DNA of 46,432 bases from Bacteroidales bacterium (GTDB lineage: Bacteria > Bacteroidota > Bacteroidia > Bacteroidales > Marinilabiliaceae), in NCBI GenBank assembly GCA_024401415.1, contig JAKSLC010000004.1, positions 1 to 46,432 of the forward strand, in the 5' to 3' direction. Shown piece by piece: positions 34,324-42,591 of the stretch. Positions within the stretch are counted from its first letter, which is position 1, and every line of letters starts with the position of its first letter. A program made the position numbers and the translations under genes. Below the pieces are notes generated by a model that worked only from the letters and a program-made list of their open reading frames with translations, did not search any database and had not been told where the DNA came from.

Positions 34324-35946
34324 TTATCGCTGGATATATTTGCGACTGTTTTTGATGACTATTCCTCTGTATCCTTCTCCTACCTCTTGCCCTTGTAGGT
34401 TGTATCTCTTGCCCGACTGTTGTTCATCGGCTGTAATGTTTTTGATTGGTGTCGCTGTGTCACTTTTCATGAATTTGCCCCATATAGCATGGCTGGTGTA
34501 TGCCGAAAGTGCAGAAGCTGGTACATGAAGTGTGGCGTTCTTGTATTGTGTTTCTGTAAATGACGTCTCAACAATAGCAGGTGTTGTTGTGGCCTTGCAG
34601 GTAACGTTGACCAATGAAGTGCAGCCGTCAAATACGTTGTTGTTTATCTTTGTAAATTTAACAGGTAGTACAATGCTCTTAAGTGATGAACAGCCTGAAA
34701 AAGCATACTCATTGATGCGGTCTAGGTTCGCAGGAAGTGTCACATTTTCTAGTTCGGTACAACCATTGAAGAGGTAGCCTGCTAGTGCCACAAGGTTGTC
34801 TGGCAATACTATAGTTGTCAGCGAAGCACAACCGTCAAATCCATTTCCACCTATTGCAGTAACGCTAGATGGTATGCTAATGCTTGCTAGATTTATACAA
34901 TTACGGAAGGCAGAGCCGTTTATCTTTGTTACTGAAGATGGAATGACAACAGCTGTAACGTGACTGCAATTTCTGAATCCGTCAGATGCTATCTCTGTTA
35001 CATTGTATTCTTTACCGCTGATTGTTGCCTTTGAAGGAATGGTAATACTTCCGGAAATCGAAGTGGATTTTGCCTTTACGCTGACGTTATTCTCGTCTAT
35101 TACTGTAAAGAAGAATTTCGAGTCCTCTTCAAATGTTACCGATATGGTAATGTCGCTTGTAATATTACTGTAGCTTACCTCGCCGTTGCTTACCGAATTT
35201 TTATAGTTGATGCCATTTATTGTAACGCTTTTTATCTCGTAATTGGCATTAGGCGTGATGGTGAATGTAGCAGTCTCGCCTGGCAGATATGTCTCTTTGT
35301 CGGCCGTAACTGTGCCATTTGTTACTGAATTCAGTCCATTCACTACATACATGGATGATATATTGTATGCCGACCACTTGGTATCATTTGTGTATGCCGT
35401 GTATGCCGAAGGTAAAACATATACCTTCATCTTTGAGCAGTCATAGAATATATCCGAATCTTTCAATTCTATAACAGATGGGTTGTATACCGCAACCATC
35501 TCAAGATTATAGCATCCATAAAAAGCAGCAGAGTTTATTCTGGCAAGTGTTGCAGGCAAATCGATACGTTTTAATGATGTACAAGACTTAAACAGGTTGC
35601 CGGCAAGAGCTTCCAAAGAGGTAGGTATATTTATCTTTGTAAGGCCAGTACAATAGGCAAAAGTACTGCCGCCTAGCGCATTAATAGTATTAGGTAAGCT
35701 AATCTCAGTAATATCTCCTTTGTATTCGTTGTCATTTAGTGCAGTGCCTTCTATTTTTGTGATAGTATAGCTCTTCCCTGATATGGTAGTAGTCTCAGGT
35801 ATAACCAATTTCCCATTTCCACTTCCCGATATTTTGGTAATACAGGCTGTGTTGTCAGTTAGGCTGGAAAACGTAAATTGATAGTCCGCTTTTGCCGTAG
35901 ATAGCATTCCTACTAGGCCTAAAAATGTGTATAATAATTTCTTCAT
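34324..35946 (-). CDS. BspA-like leucine-rich-repeat exported protein
   Basis: A 540-residue exported protein with a signal peptide (MKKLLYTFLGLVGMLSTAKA). LRR_5/BspA repeats (for example SLPNTINALGGSTFAYCTGLTKI, IVIPSSVTKINGSAFRNCINLASI) occur in two blocks, about 80-190 and 330-480. Between them is a divergent InlB B-repeat-like domain (TVTADKETYLPGETATFTITPNANYEIKSVTING). The C-terminal RYNLQGQEVGEGYRGIVIKN ending is common in Prevotella exported proteins. A surface adhesin-type role is likely. The start is 35946; the longer frame overlaps the promoter. Confidence 0.9.
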   Translation of the reverse strand: MKKLLYTFLGLVGMLSTAKADYQFTFSSLTDNTACITKISGSGNGKLVIPETTTISGKSYTITKIEGTALNDNEYKGDITEISLPNTINALGGSTFAYCTGLTKINIPTSLEALAGNLFKSCTSLKRIDLPATLARINSAAFYGCYNLEMVAVYNPSVIELKDSDIFYDCSKMKVYVLPSAYTAYTNDTKWSAYNISSMYVVNGLNSVTNGTVTADKETYLPGETATFTITPNANYEIKSVTINGINYKNSVSNGEVSYSNITSDITISVTFEEDSKFFFTVIDENNVSVKAKSTSISGSITIPSKATISGKEYNVTEIASDGFRNCSHVTAVVIPSSVTKINGSAFRNCINLASISIPSSVTAIGGNGFDGCASLTTIVLPDNLVALAGYLFNGCTELENVTLPANLDRINEYAFSGCSSLKSIVLPVKFTKINNNVFDGCTSLVNVTCKATTTPAIVETSFTETQYKNATLHVPASALSAYTSHAIWGKFMKSDTATPIKNITADEQQSGKRYNLQGQEVGEGYRGIVIKNSRKYIQR

Positions 35947-36011
35947 AATGATAGAATAAAAATAGATCAGTAAAAGTACAGTAAATACCACCAAGTTGTT
36001 ACTGTCGCTCG

Positions 36012-36042
36012 CAAATTTATAAGGTATAATCCAATATACAAA
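36012..36042 (-). promoter_or_regulatory. Promoter of the LRR protein gene
   Basis: Minus strand TTTG (36039-36042), 19 bases, TAAATTTG (36012-36019): full consensus. The leader would be about 60 bases. Confidence 0.7.
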
Positions 36043-36118
36043 TATTTGTGAGGTTATTTCCCTCTTTCCTTTCATCTTCAATAATAATACAACTTCCTAA
36101 TATGATAATTCTTAAGGT

Positions 36119-36154
36119 CCTCCCCGAGTGCTCCCCGAGTCTAGCCCGAGTGTA
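36119..36154. repeat. Three 12-bp degenerate tandem repeats, CCCGAGT core
   Basis: Units cctccccgagtg, ctccccgagtct and agcccgagtgta lie between the divergent LRR and NifX-like genes. The stretch cgagtgctccccgagt closely matches cgaatgctcctcgaat in the array at 8281-8325. Confidence 0.6.
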
Positions 36155-36287
36155 GAGCGTGTCTGAAATGGGTGAAATTAGACCTGAAATGCTTTTTTGT
36201 CTAATGTTGTCTTATGATTTTATTTTCCTGGGTCCACTTCATTGTTCTCATAGCAGAATGTCCGATATAATCCTTACCTTTGCCCAC

Positions 36288-36683
36288 ATGAAAATTGCAA
36301 TTCCAACAAGAGATGGCATGGTCGACCATCATTTCGGCCACTGCGACCATTACACAGTAGTTGAGGTGAATGACCAGAATCAGGTTGTCAGTACCTCCGA
36401 TCTTCCAAGCCCAGAGGGCTGTGGGTGTAAGTCTAATATCGCATACGAAATGCAGAGCATGGGTATTACTATTATGCTGGCTGGTAATATAGGTCTCGGT
36501 GCTGTCAATAAGTTGGCAAGCTGTGGTATCCGCGTCATCAAGGGGTGCCAGGGTGATGTCCAGCAGTTGGTTATGGATTATCTGGCAGGTAATGTCAAGG
36601 ATAATCCGCAGGTGTGTGACCACCATGAGTGTCACTCTCATGAGCCTCAGCCTATTAAGGTAGATTTCTCTGCAATAAAGTAG
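36288..36683 (+). CDS. Dinitrogenase FeMo-cofactor-biosynthesis (NifX/NifB C-terminal)-like protein
   Basis: A 131-residue protein with the RNase-H-like DiNase_FeMo-co fold: MKIAIPTRDGMVDHHFGHCDHYTVVEV, CGCKSNIAYEMQSMGITIMLAGNIGLGAVNKLASCGI. No nif genes are seen. A Cys/His-rich tail (VCDHHECHSHEPQP) may bind metal. Stand-alone members are thought to carry Fe-S or metal clusters. The start at 36288 is the canonical N terminus; an ORF frame beginning at 36159 is an upstream extension. Confidence 0.85.
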   Translation: MKIAIPTRDGMVDHHFGHCDHYTVVEVNDQNQVVSTSDLPSPEGCGCKSNIAYEMQSMGITIMLAGNIGLGAVNKLASCGIRVIKGCQGDVQQLVMDYLAGNVKDNPQVCDHHECHSHEPQPIKVDFSAIK

Positions 36684-36787
36684 TAGCAGACTGCTCCCTT
36701 TTGTCTGAATTGGTATAATAGTTTGAACGTTATAGGTAGGTCTGCTTATAATGTTGGCATGGTATTTGCTATAGCGTAAATAAAAAC

Positions 36788-37339
36788 ATGAGTATTATGA
36801 AGAATATAGTATTGGCAGTCTTATTGCTTGTCTGCGTAAATAGTTTTGCCCAGTCCAATGGACTTTATTATGGTGTTAATCAGTCTGCTTCTTCTCATAG
36901 CTGGAATAGAGGTAGTCGCTATAACCTTAAGCGTGAAGTAACAAGGGTTATTGAAGGTCGTTTGGCGTTTAAGAACTCTGCTCAAGGTGATTTTATTCAG
37001 GAGAATCCTTCTTATAAGTATGTAGTATTTGATCGTTCCAATCCTGATTATTGGACTATTGAGTTGTGTGCCAGTGATTATGCAGATCCTCTCGACCCTC
37101 GTGGTTCAATGAGCGTCTATCGCATAATACCTCAGACTATTCACTATCTGGAGGACGGATTTGAGTCTAGAATAGTAAGAGATTCGCCTCATGGTCCACA
37201 ATGGACTAGTCTCAGAGTAATCGAAGATAGGGATAGGGTAGTCTATATCATAGGTGATAGTCATGATAGATGGGACGGTAAGATAATCATGAAGTGGATA
37301 TGTAAAAAAGGAAGATATACCGATCCTCGTAGACGATAG
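36788..37339 (+). CDS. Exported protein of unknown function (183 residues)
   Basis: The signal peptide MKNIVLAVLLLVCVNSFAQ follows an in-frame MSI, so the start may be 36788 or 36797. The mature part (YGVNQSASSHSWNRGSRYNL, KYVVFDRSNPDYWTIELCASDYADPLDPRG, ending KGRYTDPRRR) has no motif I recognise. It is followed by a terminator. Confidence 0.65.
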   Translation: MSIMKNIVLAVLLLVCVNSFAQSNGLYYGVNQSASSHSWNRGSRYNLKREVTRVIEGRLAFKNSAQGDFIQENPSYKYVVFDRSNPDYWTIELCASDYADPLDPRGSMSVYRIIPQTIHYLEDGFESRIVRDSPHGPQWTSLRVIEDRDRVVYIIGDSHDRWDGKIIMKWICKKGRYTDPRRR

Positions 37340-37402
37340 GTATCAAATCCATAACCACAAAGTTCTAATCAATTCAACTAAGATCTCCCGCAAATATAAA
37401 AG

Positions 37403-37433
37403 AGACGGAACACACGCTCCGTCTCTTTTTTAT
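37403..37433 (+). terminator. Terminator after the 183-residue protein gene
   Basis: agagacggaacacacgctccgtctcttttt: arms agagacgga and tccgtctct, followed by a T run. Confidence 0.85.
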
Positions 37434-37460
37434 AATGCCACCATCAAGGTGCAATATTTA

Positions 37461-37476
37461 AAAATTTGCGATGTAG
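37461..37476 (+). repeat. Copy 2 of the AAAATTTGCGATRTA motif
   Basis: AAAATTTGCGATGTAG, one change from the other two copies over the first 15 bases; located just after the terminator at 37403-37433. Confidence 0.55.
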
Positions 37477-37508
37477 AGAAAGGCACATCATAGGACTATC
37501 CCGAGATT

Positions 37509-37627
37509 GTCCATAATCGCGGTCTCCCCTCCCCCTGGGGGAGGGGCCGGGGGTGAGGCTTTACCTCAAACGTCCATAATCGCGGTCTCCCCTCCCCCTG
37601 GGGGAGGGGCCGGGGGTGAGGCTTTAC
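37509..37627. repeat. Two identical 56-bp repeats with strong GC hairpins
   Basis: Copies at 37509-37564 and 37572-37627 are identical and 63 bp apart. Each contains the palindrome cccctccccctgggggagggg followed by ccgggggtgaggctttac. The TAA of the GPH transporter (37624-37626) lies inside copy 2. Probably a REP-like element acting as transcript end. Confidence 0.85.
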
Positions 37628-38967
37628 TTCTTCAATGGAAATATCCAAGCCAACCATCCCATAAGAAGTGCAAAGAGCGCAGGGAATAATGAGAACAATG
37701 CCCATATCATCGTCTTCACTCCTTCATCTACCGATGCCGGGTCAATTGACTCATTGCCCATCTCGTCAGTAAGCATCGTAGCTCCTGCTATGCCGAGTAG
37801 TAGCGATATTAACGCTCCCGAAACTGCACCGCCTAACTTCTGAGCCATGGTTCCTGATGAGAATATCAGACCCGTTGACGAGGCACCAAACTTCTCTGTC
37901 GCATAGTCTGCTACATCGGCATACATCGACCATAGTAATGGCGAATAGAGTCCTACTCCTATAGAGGTAATGATGACAAGTGCTACTATGAGTCCTATGT
38001 ATGATGGATCCATAGGTATAAAGTAGAAAAATATCGAGAAGAGCAGACACATGGCTGATGCAATCGTAAATCCCTTGCGCTTGCTGCCCATCTTTCTCGT
38101 AAACCATGGCGATACTCCTCCAAATATCATACAGGTTACCTCACCAAATGCCATCAATACAGTGTAGTTGATGATGAACCCACTTACAGTCACATCGCCA
38201 TTCAGACAGTATTCCATAAGGTAGCTGGCTACTGCATAGCGGAATCCATTGAAGAAATTGGTGCATATACCTATAGTAGTAAGCATAACCCATGGCTTAT
38301 TCTTGAAAAGGTCAGCAAATTGCTTGAACGAGAATTTCTCAGCTCGCTTTGGTCTTAACCGTTCTTTTACCATAAGGCCACATGCCAATGTCAGTACAGC
38401 AGCCAATATACCAAACCCAGCTCCTATTACCGCATACTGGTGTTGTGGCGTGCCTCCAATCGCTTTCTGGATGTATGGAAATGATAGCAGGGTGATGAAG
38501 CCCATGGCATAGGCTCCTACCATACGATAAGACGAAAATTCGTTCTTCTCATTGTCATCTTCTGTCATAACTCCAAGGAGCGAACCGTATGGCACGTTCA
38601 CCGCAGTATATAACACCATCATTAATAGGTACAATGTATAAGCATATACTCGCTTGCCTAATGGGCCAAATTCTGGAGTGAAGAATAGTAACGCAAAAAT
38701 CAGGCCGAATGGAACAGCTCCTAATATCAGCCACGGACGGTATGTTCCCCATCTGCTTTGGGTACGGTCAGCAATACTTCCCATAAGCGGGTCAGTAACA
38801 ACGTCAAACATACGCGCTATAAGCATAAGTGCAGCAGTGTCGCCTAATGACAGTCCAAATACATTGGTAAAAAAGAATGGAAAAGCAATCGACATAATCT
38901 TCCACGTGATACCACCAGCAGCTGCATCTCCTAGCGCATATCCAATTTTCTCTTTTAATGAAGCCAT
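37624..38967 (-). CDS. GPH-family sugar:cation symporter
   Basis: A 447-residue, 12-helix MFS protein of the glycoside-pentoside-hexuronide family. The N terminus KEKIGYALGDAAAGGITWKIMSIAFPFFFTNVFG and the loop motif DVVTDPLMGSIADRTQSRWGTYRPWLI are diagnostic (MelB-like cation site). Likely imports oligosaccharides or glycosides. Single gene, divergent from rpsF. Confidence 0.92.
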   Translation of the reverse strand: MASLKEKIGYALGDAAAGGITWKIMSIAFPFFFTNVFGLSLGDTAALMLIARMFDVVTDPLMGSIADRTQSRWGTYRPWLILGAVPFGLIFALLFFTPEFGPLGKRVYAYTLYLLMMVLYTAVNVPYGSLLGVMTEDDNEKNEFSSYRMVGAYAMGFITLLSFPYIQKAIGGTPQHQYAVIGAGFGILAAVLTLACGLMVKERLRPKRAEKFSFKQFADLFKNKPWVMLTTIGICTNFFNGFRYAVASYLMEYCLNGDVTVSGFIINYTVLMAFGEVTCMIFGGVSPWFTRKMGSKRKGFTIASAMCLLFSIFFYFIPMDPSYIGLIVALVIITSIGVGLYSPLLWSMYADVADYATEKFGASSTGLIFSSGTMAQKLGGAVSGALISLLLGIAGATMLTDEMGNESIDPASVDEGVKTMIWALFSLFPALFALLMGWLAWIFPLKK

Positions 38968-39027
38968 ATAATATGTGTGTATAGATTGTTAATGATTGCG
39001 AAATTAACACTATTTTTTAGAACACTG

Positions 39028-39059
39028 TTTGTTATTGCTGAAAAAATATAGTAACTTCG
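39028..39059 (+). promoter_or_regulatory. Promoter of rpsF-rpsR-rplI
   Basis: TTTG (39028-39031), 20 bases, TAACTTCG (39052-39059), about 37 bases before the rpsF ATG. Confidence 0.75.
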
Positions 39060-39095
39060 CGCCGTTTTATAAACCAATAATAACAAGTTAAACAA

Positions 39096-39446
39096 ATGAA
39101 TCAGTACGAAACCGTTTTCATTTTAACTCCCGTTTTGTCTGACCAACAGATGAAGGAAGCGGTCCAAAAATTCAAGGACTTGATTCTCGAGAGTGGTGCT
39201 GAGATGGTAAACGAAGAGAATTGGGGTTTGCGTAAGCTCGCTTATCCTATTCAAAAGAAGACCACAGGCTTCTACACACTTTTTGAGTTTAAGGCTGAGC
39301 CTAGCTTCATTGACAAGCTAGAGGTAGCTTATCGCCGTGACGAGCGCGTTCTTCGCTTCTTGACATTCAAGCAGGAGAAGTATGCTGTTAAGTACAGCGA
39401 GACAAGAAGAAACCAAGTTAAAAACGCAGAAGTAAAGGAGAACTAA
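39096..39446 (+). CDS. rpsF: 30S ribosomal protein bS6
   Basis: A 116-residue protein: [48 protein letters not shown] and [13 protein letters not shown] are bS6. It binds 16S rRNA with bS18, encoded next. First gene of the operon. Confidence 0.97.
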   Translation: MNQYETVFILTPVLSDQQMKEAVQKFKDLILESGAEMVNEENWGLRKLAYPIQKKTTGFYTLFEFKAEPSFIDKLEVAYRRDERVLRFLTFKQEKYAVKYSETRRNQVKNAEVKEN

Positions 39447-39448
39447 TC

Positions 39449-39718
39449 ATGGCACAGACTCCATCAGAGATCAGGTACCTAACACCTGCTACCGTAGAGG
39501 TAAAGAAGAAGAAGTACTGCCGTTTCAAGAAGAGCGGTATCAAGTACGTCGACTACAAGAACCCAGATTTCTTGAAGAAGTTCTTGAACGAGCAAGGTAA
39601 GATTCTTCCTCGCCGTATCACAGGTACTTCTTTGAAGTATCAGCGTAAGGTCGCTAAAGCCGTTAAACGTGCACGCCACTTGGCATTGCTCCCATACGTA
39701 ACCGATTTGATGAAATAA
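39449..39718 (+). CDS. rpsR: 30S ribosomal protein bS18
   Basis: An 89-residue protein with [65 protein letters not shown], the bS18 signature. It begins two bases after rpsF. In Bacteroidia ribosomes bS18, with bS6 and bS21, lies over the 16S anti-Shine-Dalgarno region. Confidence 0.97.
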   Translation: MAQTPSEIRYLTPATVEVKKKKYCRFKKSGIKYVDYKNPDFLKKFLNEQGKILPRRITGTSLKYQRKVAKAVKRARHLALLPYVTDLMK

Positions 39719-39720
39719 TT

Positions 39721-39730
39721 AAAGGAGGGA
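39721..39730 (+). promoter_or_regulatory. Strong Shine-Dalgarno (AAAGGAGGGA) before rplI
   Basis: AGGAGG at 39723-39728 is seven bases ahead of the rplI ATG, in the 17-base gap after rpsR. A perfect anti-SD match is unusual for this phylum. Confidence 0.75.
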
Positions 39731-39735
39731 ATAAC

Positions 39736-40182
39736 ATGGAAGTAATACTTAAGACAGACGTGGCTAAACTCGGCCACAAGGATGATATCATCGTAGTAAA
39801 GCCAGGTTATGGCCGTAACTACCTTATCCCTAAGGGTATCGCTATCTTGGCTACTGAGTCAGCTAAGAAGGTCCTCGCTGAGAACCAGAAGCAGCGCGCT
39901 CACAAGCTCGCTAAGATTAAGGCTGACGCTGAGGAGCTCGCAGCTAAGATGGAAGGCCTCAAGCTTACTATCGGCGCTAAGGCTAGCTCTACAGGCAAGA
40001 TCTTCGGTTCAGTTAATACAATCCAAATCTCTGAGGCTCTCGCTAAGGCAGGCTTCGAGATCGATCGTAAGATCATCCTTATCAAGGATGAGGCTATCAA
40101 GGATCTTGGCAGCTACACAGCAACAATTAAACTCCATCGCGAGGTTAAGGTTGAAGTTGCATTCGACGTTGTTGCTGAGTAA
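39736..40182 (+). CDS. rplI: 50S ribosomal protein bL9
   Basis: A 148-residue protein: MEVILKTDVAKLGHKDDIIVVKPGYGRNYLIPKGIA is the N-terminal bL9 domain, followed by the long helix and the C-terminal domain. Third gene of rpsF-rpsR-rplI. Confidence 0.97.
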   Translation: MEVILKTDVAKLGHKDDIIVVKPGYGRNYLIPKGIAILATESAKKVLAENQKQRAHKLAKIKADAEELAAKMEGLKLTIGAKASSTGKIFGSVNTIQISEALAKAGFEIDRKIILIKDEAIKDLGSYTATIKLHREVKVEVAFDVVAE

Positions 40183-40236
40183 TCAATTAATTTAGAAGTT
40201 ATTTTATAACTAGGATATTTTTCAATACACACACAT

Positions 40237-40268
40237 AAAGCCGTAGCTGTGAAGCTTCGGCTTTTTTA
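40237..40268 (+). terminator. Terminator after rplI
   Basis: aaagccgtagct / agcttcggcttt hairpin followed by a run of T. Confidence 0.85.
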
Positions 40269-40299
40269 TTTGTATATCCACTGAGAATGTCTACCTTTG
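40269..40299 (+). promoter_or_regulatory. Promoter of the Dcp-like peptidase gene
   Basis: TTTG (40269-40272), 19 bases, TACCTTTG (40292-40299): full consensus, 27 bases before the ATG. Confidence 0.8.
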
Positions 40300-40326
40300 T
40301 CTCGTTATATAACCCCTGTTTAGGAA

Positions 40327-42510
40327 ATGAAAAAAATATCAACCATCGTAGCTTCTTTCGTCGTGGCTACAGCATGTACTACAATGAACGACAACCCTCT
40401 ATTGCAGTCTCCTTTTCAGACTGAGTATAATGTTCCTCCTTTCGAGGATATTAAACCTGCTCACTACGTGCCTGCCTTCGAAAAGGCTATTGATGAGGCT
40501 CGTAAAGCAGTCGATTTGATCGCTTCTAATCGCGCCGATGCAACTTTCCAGAATACCATCATTCCTTTCGATCGCCGTAATGAACAGCTCGATCGTATCG
40601 GCTCGGTATTCTTCAATATCCGTGAAACAGATGTGACTGATACTCTTAATGTCATCGCAGAGACTGTTATGCCTATGCTTACTAGCTATGGCGATGAGAC
40701 AGTCATGAATGACGCTCTGTTTATGCGTATCAAACACGTTTATGATACCCGTTTTTCCGCTGGCTTGGATTCTTCTCAGATTAGTGTGGCTGAGTTGTAT
40801 TATAAGGAGTTCGTTCGCGGTGGCGCTTTGTTGTCTCCAACTGATAAGGAAAAACTTAAGAAGATTAACCAGGAGTTGTCACTCCTCTCTCTTAAGTTTG
40901 GTAACAACCTCCTGGCTGAGACTAATAAGTTCCAACTCGTATTAGATACTATATCCGATTTGGCAGGTCTTCCAGAGGGCGTAATAGCCGCTGCTGCTGA
41001 ACGTGCTGAAAAGGCAGGTAAACCAGGTAAGTGGCTTTTCACTCTTCAGAAGGCTAGTATGATTCCTTTCCTTACCTATTCCGAAAATCATGAGTTGCGT
41101 AAGCAGATCTATGACGCATATACTAATCGCGCTAATAATGGTGGCGAAAATGATAATAAGGAGTTGGTCGTTAAGTTGGCTCAACTTCGCGCTCAGAAGG
41201 CTGCTTTGCTTGGATATAAGAGCCATGCTCATTATGTGATCGAGCGTAATATGGCTGCTACTCCCGAGGCTGTGGATTCTTTCCTTATGGAACTTTGGAC
41301 TCCTGCTCTCCAGAAGGCTAAGTACGAACTTAAGGATATGAAGGATTTCGCTTATCGTTATAATCGTACTACAACTCTTGAGGCTTGCGACTGGTTCTAT
41401 TGGTCAGAGAAGCTTCGTAAGGCTAAGTTCGATGTAGATGAGACTGAACTTAGTCAGTATTTTGCTATGCCTAATGTTCGTGCCGGTCTATTCGAGGTGG
41501 CTAATAAGCTTTATGGCATTAAGTTTAAGAAGTTGGAGAATGTCCCAGTATATAATAATGAGTGTACAGAGGTGTTCGAGGTGACCGAGAAGGATGGTTC
41601 TTATCTTGGCGTATTCTATTTCGATTATTATCCTCGCGCTTCTAAGGGCGCTGGCGCATGGTGTACTTCGTTCCAGTCGGCACTCGATAATTTCGATGGT
41701 ACACGTACAGCTGCCCAGGTTTCTAATGTGTGCAATTTTACTGCTCCTGTAGGCGATCAGCCTGCTTTGCTTACTTATGATGATGTCGAGACTATGTTCC
41801 ATGAGTTCGGTCATGGTTTGCACTCTCTCTTCTCAAAGGGTTATTATCGTAAAACTTGTGGCAATGTGCCTCGTGACTATGTTGAGTTGCCTTCTCAGAT
41901 TATGGAGCATTGGCCAGCAGAGCCTGAATGCCTGAAGACTTTTGCTAAGCATTTCCAGACGGGCGAGGTTATTCCTGATGCCCTTATCGAAAAGGTTAAG
42001 AAGGCTGGTACTTTCAATCAGGGTTTCGCTACTGTTGAGTATCTCGCAGCTTCTTTGCTCGATTTGAAGTGGCATAGCATAGATTCTAAGACGGTTATCA
42101 ATGATGCTAATGCTTTCGAGGCTGAGGCTATGAAGGAGATTGGTCTCATCGATGAGATTCTTCCTCGTTACCGTTCTACTTATTTCTCTCACGCTTTCAA
42201 TGGCGGTTATTCTGCTGGCTATTATGTGTATATGTGGGCTGAGTTGCTCGATTGTGATGCTTTCGCTGCTTATAAGGAGAGCGGGGATATCTACAATCAG
42301 GAGTTGGCTGCTAGCTTCCGTAAGAATTGCCTCGCAGAGGTCGGTGAGGATGATGCTATGAATCAGTATCTCAAGTTCCGTAAGCAGAAGCCTGATGTTA
42401 AGTATCTCATCGAAAAGCGTGGCTTGAATGAGAAGCGTCCTGTATATCGTCCAGTGGTTCAACAGCCTGTTGCTGTTCCTACTGCGTCTGAAACTCCTTC
42501 GATTCAGTAA
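40327..42510 (+). CDS. dcp: M3-family peptidyl-dipeptidase (Dcp-like) lipoprotein
   Basis: A 727-residue zinc oligopeptidase. The N terminus MKKISTIVASFVVATACTTM is a lipoprotein signal with lipobox cysteine 17. The zinc motif is MFHEFGHGLHSLFS (His492, Glu493, His496); the late SHAFNGGYSAGYYVYMW region is the M3 substrate-binding motif. Unlike cytosolic E. coli Dcp, this one is membrane-anchored. Codons are strongly biased (GCT, CGT, AAG), suggesting high expression. Own promoter; pepD follows after 81 bases with a small hairpin between. Confidence 0.93.
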   Translation: MKKISTIVASFVVATACTTMNDNPLLQSPFQTEYNVPPFEDIKPAHYVPAFEKAIDEARKAVDLIASNRADATFQNTIIPFDRRNEQLDRIGSVFFNIRETDVTDTLNVIAETVMPMLTSYGDETVMNDALFMRIKHVYDTRFSAGLDSSQISVAELYYKEFVRGGALLSPTDKEKLKKINQELSLLSLKFGNNLLAETNKFQLVLDTISDLAGLPEGVIAAAAERAEKAGKPGKWLFTLQKASMIPFLTYSENHELRKQIYDAYTNRANNGGENDNKELVVKLAQLRAQKAALLGYKSHAHYVIERNMAATPEAVDSFLMELWTPALQKAKYELKDMKDFAYRYNRTTTLEACDWFYWSEKLRKAKFDVDETELSQYFAMPNVRAGLFEVANKLYGIKFKKLENVPVYNNECTEVFEVTEKDGSYLGVFYFDYYPRASKGAGAWCTSFQSALDNFDGTRTAAQVSNVCNFTAPVGDQPALLTYDDVETMFHEFGHGLHSLFSKGYYRKTCGNVPRDYVELPSQIMEHWPAEPECLKTFAKHFQTGEVIPDALIEKVKKAGTFNQGFATVEYLAASLLDLKWHSIDSKTVINDANAFEAEAMKEIGLIDEILPRYRSTYFSHAFNGGYSAGYYVYMWAELLDCDAFAAYKESGDIYNQELAASFRKNCLAEVGEDDAMNQYLKFRKQKPDVKYLIEKRGLNEKRPVYRPVVQQPVAVPTASETPSIQ

Positions 42511-42534
42511 TATTAAGTAGTTGAATATAGCGTA

Positions 42535-42556
42535 GAGACGTCTTTATGGCGTCTCT
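42535..42556 (+). terminator. Hairpin between dcp and pepD (weak terminator)
   Basis: gagacg (42535-42540) pairs with cgtctc (42550-42555), flanked by partial gcg/cgc pairing; only a short T tract follows. Confidence 0.4.
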
Positions 42557-42591
42557 CGCGTTTATTATAGACATTTCTAAGATGCAATAAG

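Noticed and set aside
36275..36282. TACCTTTG as a firm promoter of the NifX-like gene
   Set aside because: No -33 element at 18-21 bases and almost no leader; listed only as a finding to check.
37496..37705. Open frames on both strands across the 56-bp repeats, with repeated proline- or glycine-rich peptides
   Set aside because: They are translations of the REP-like repeats, overlap the end of the GPH transporter and have no start context.
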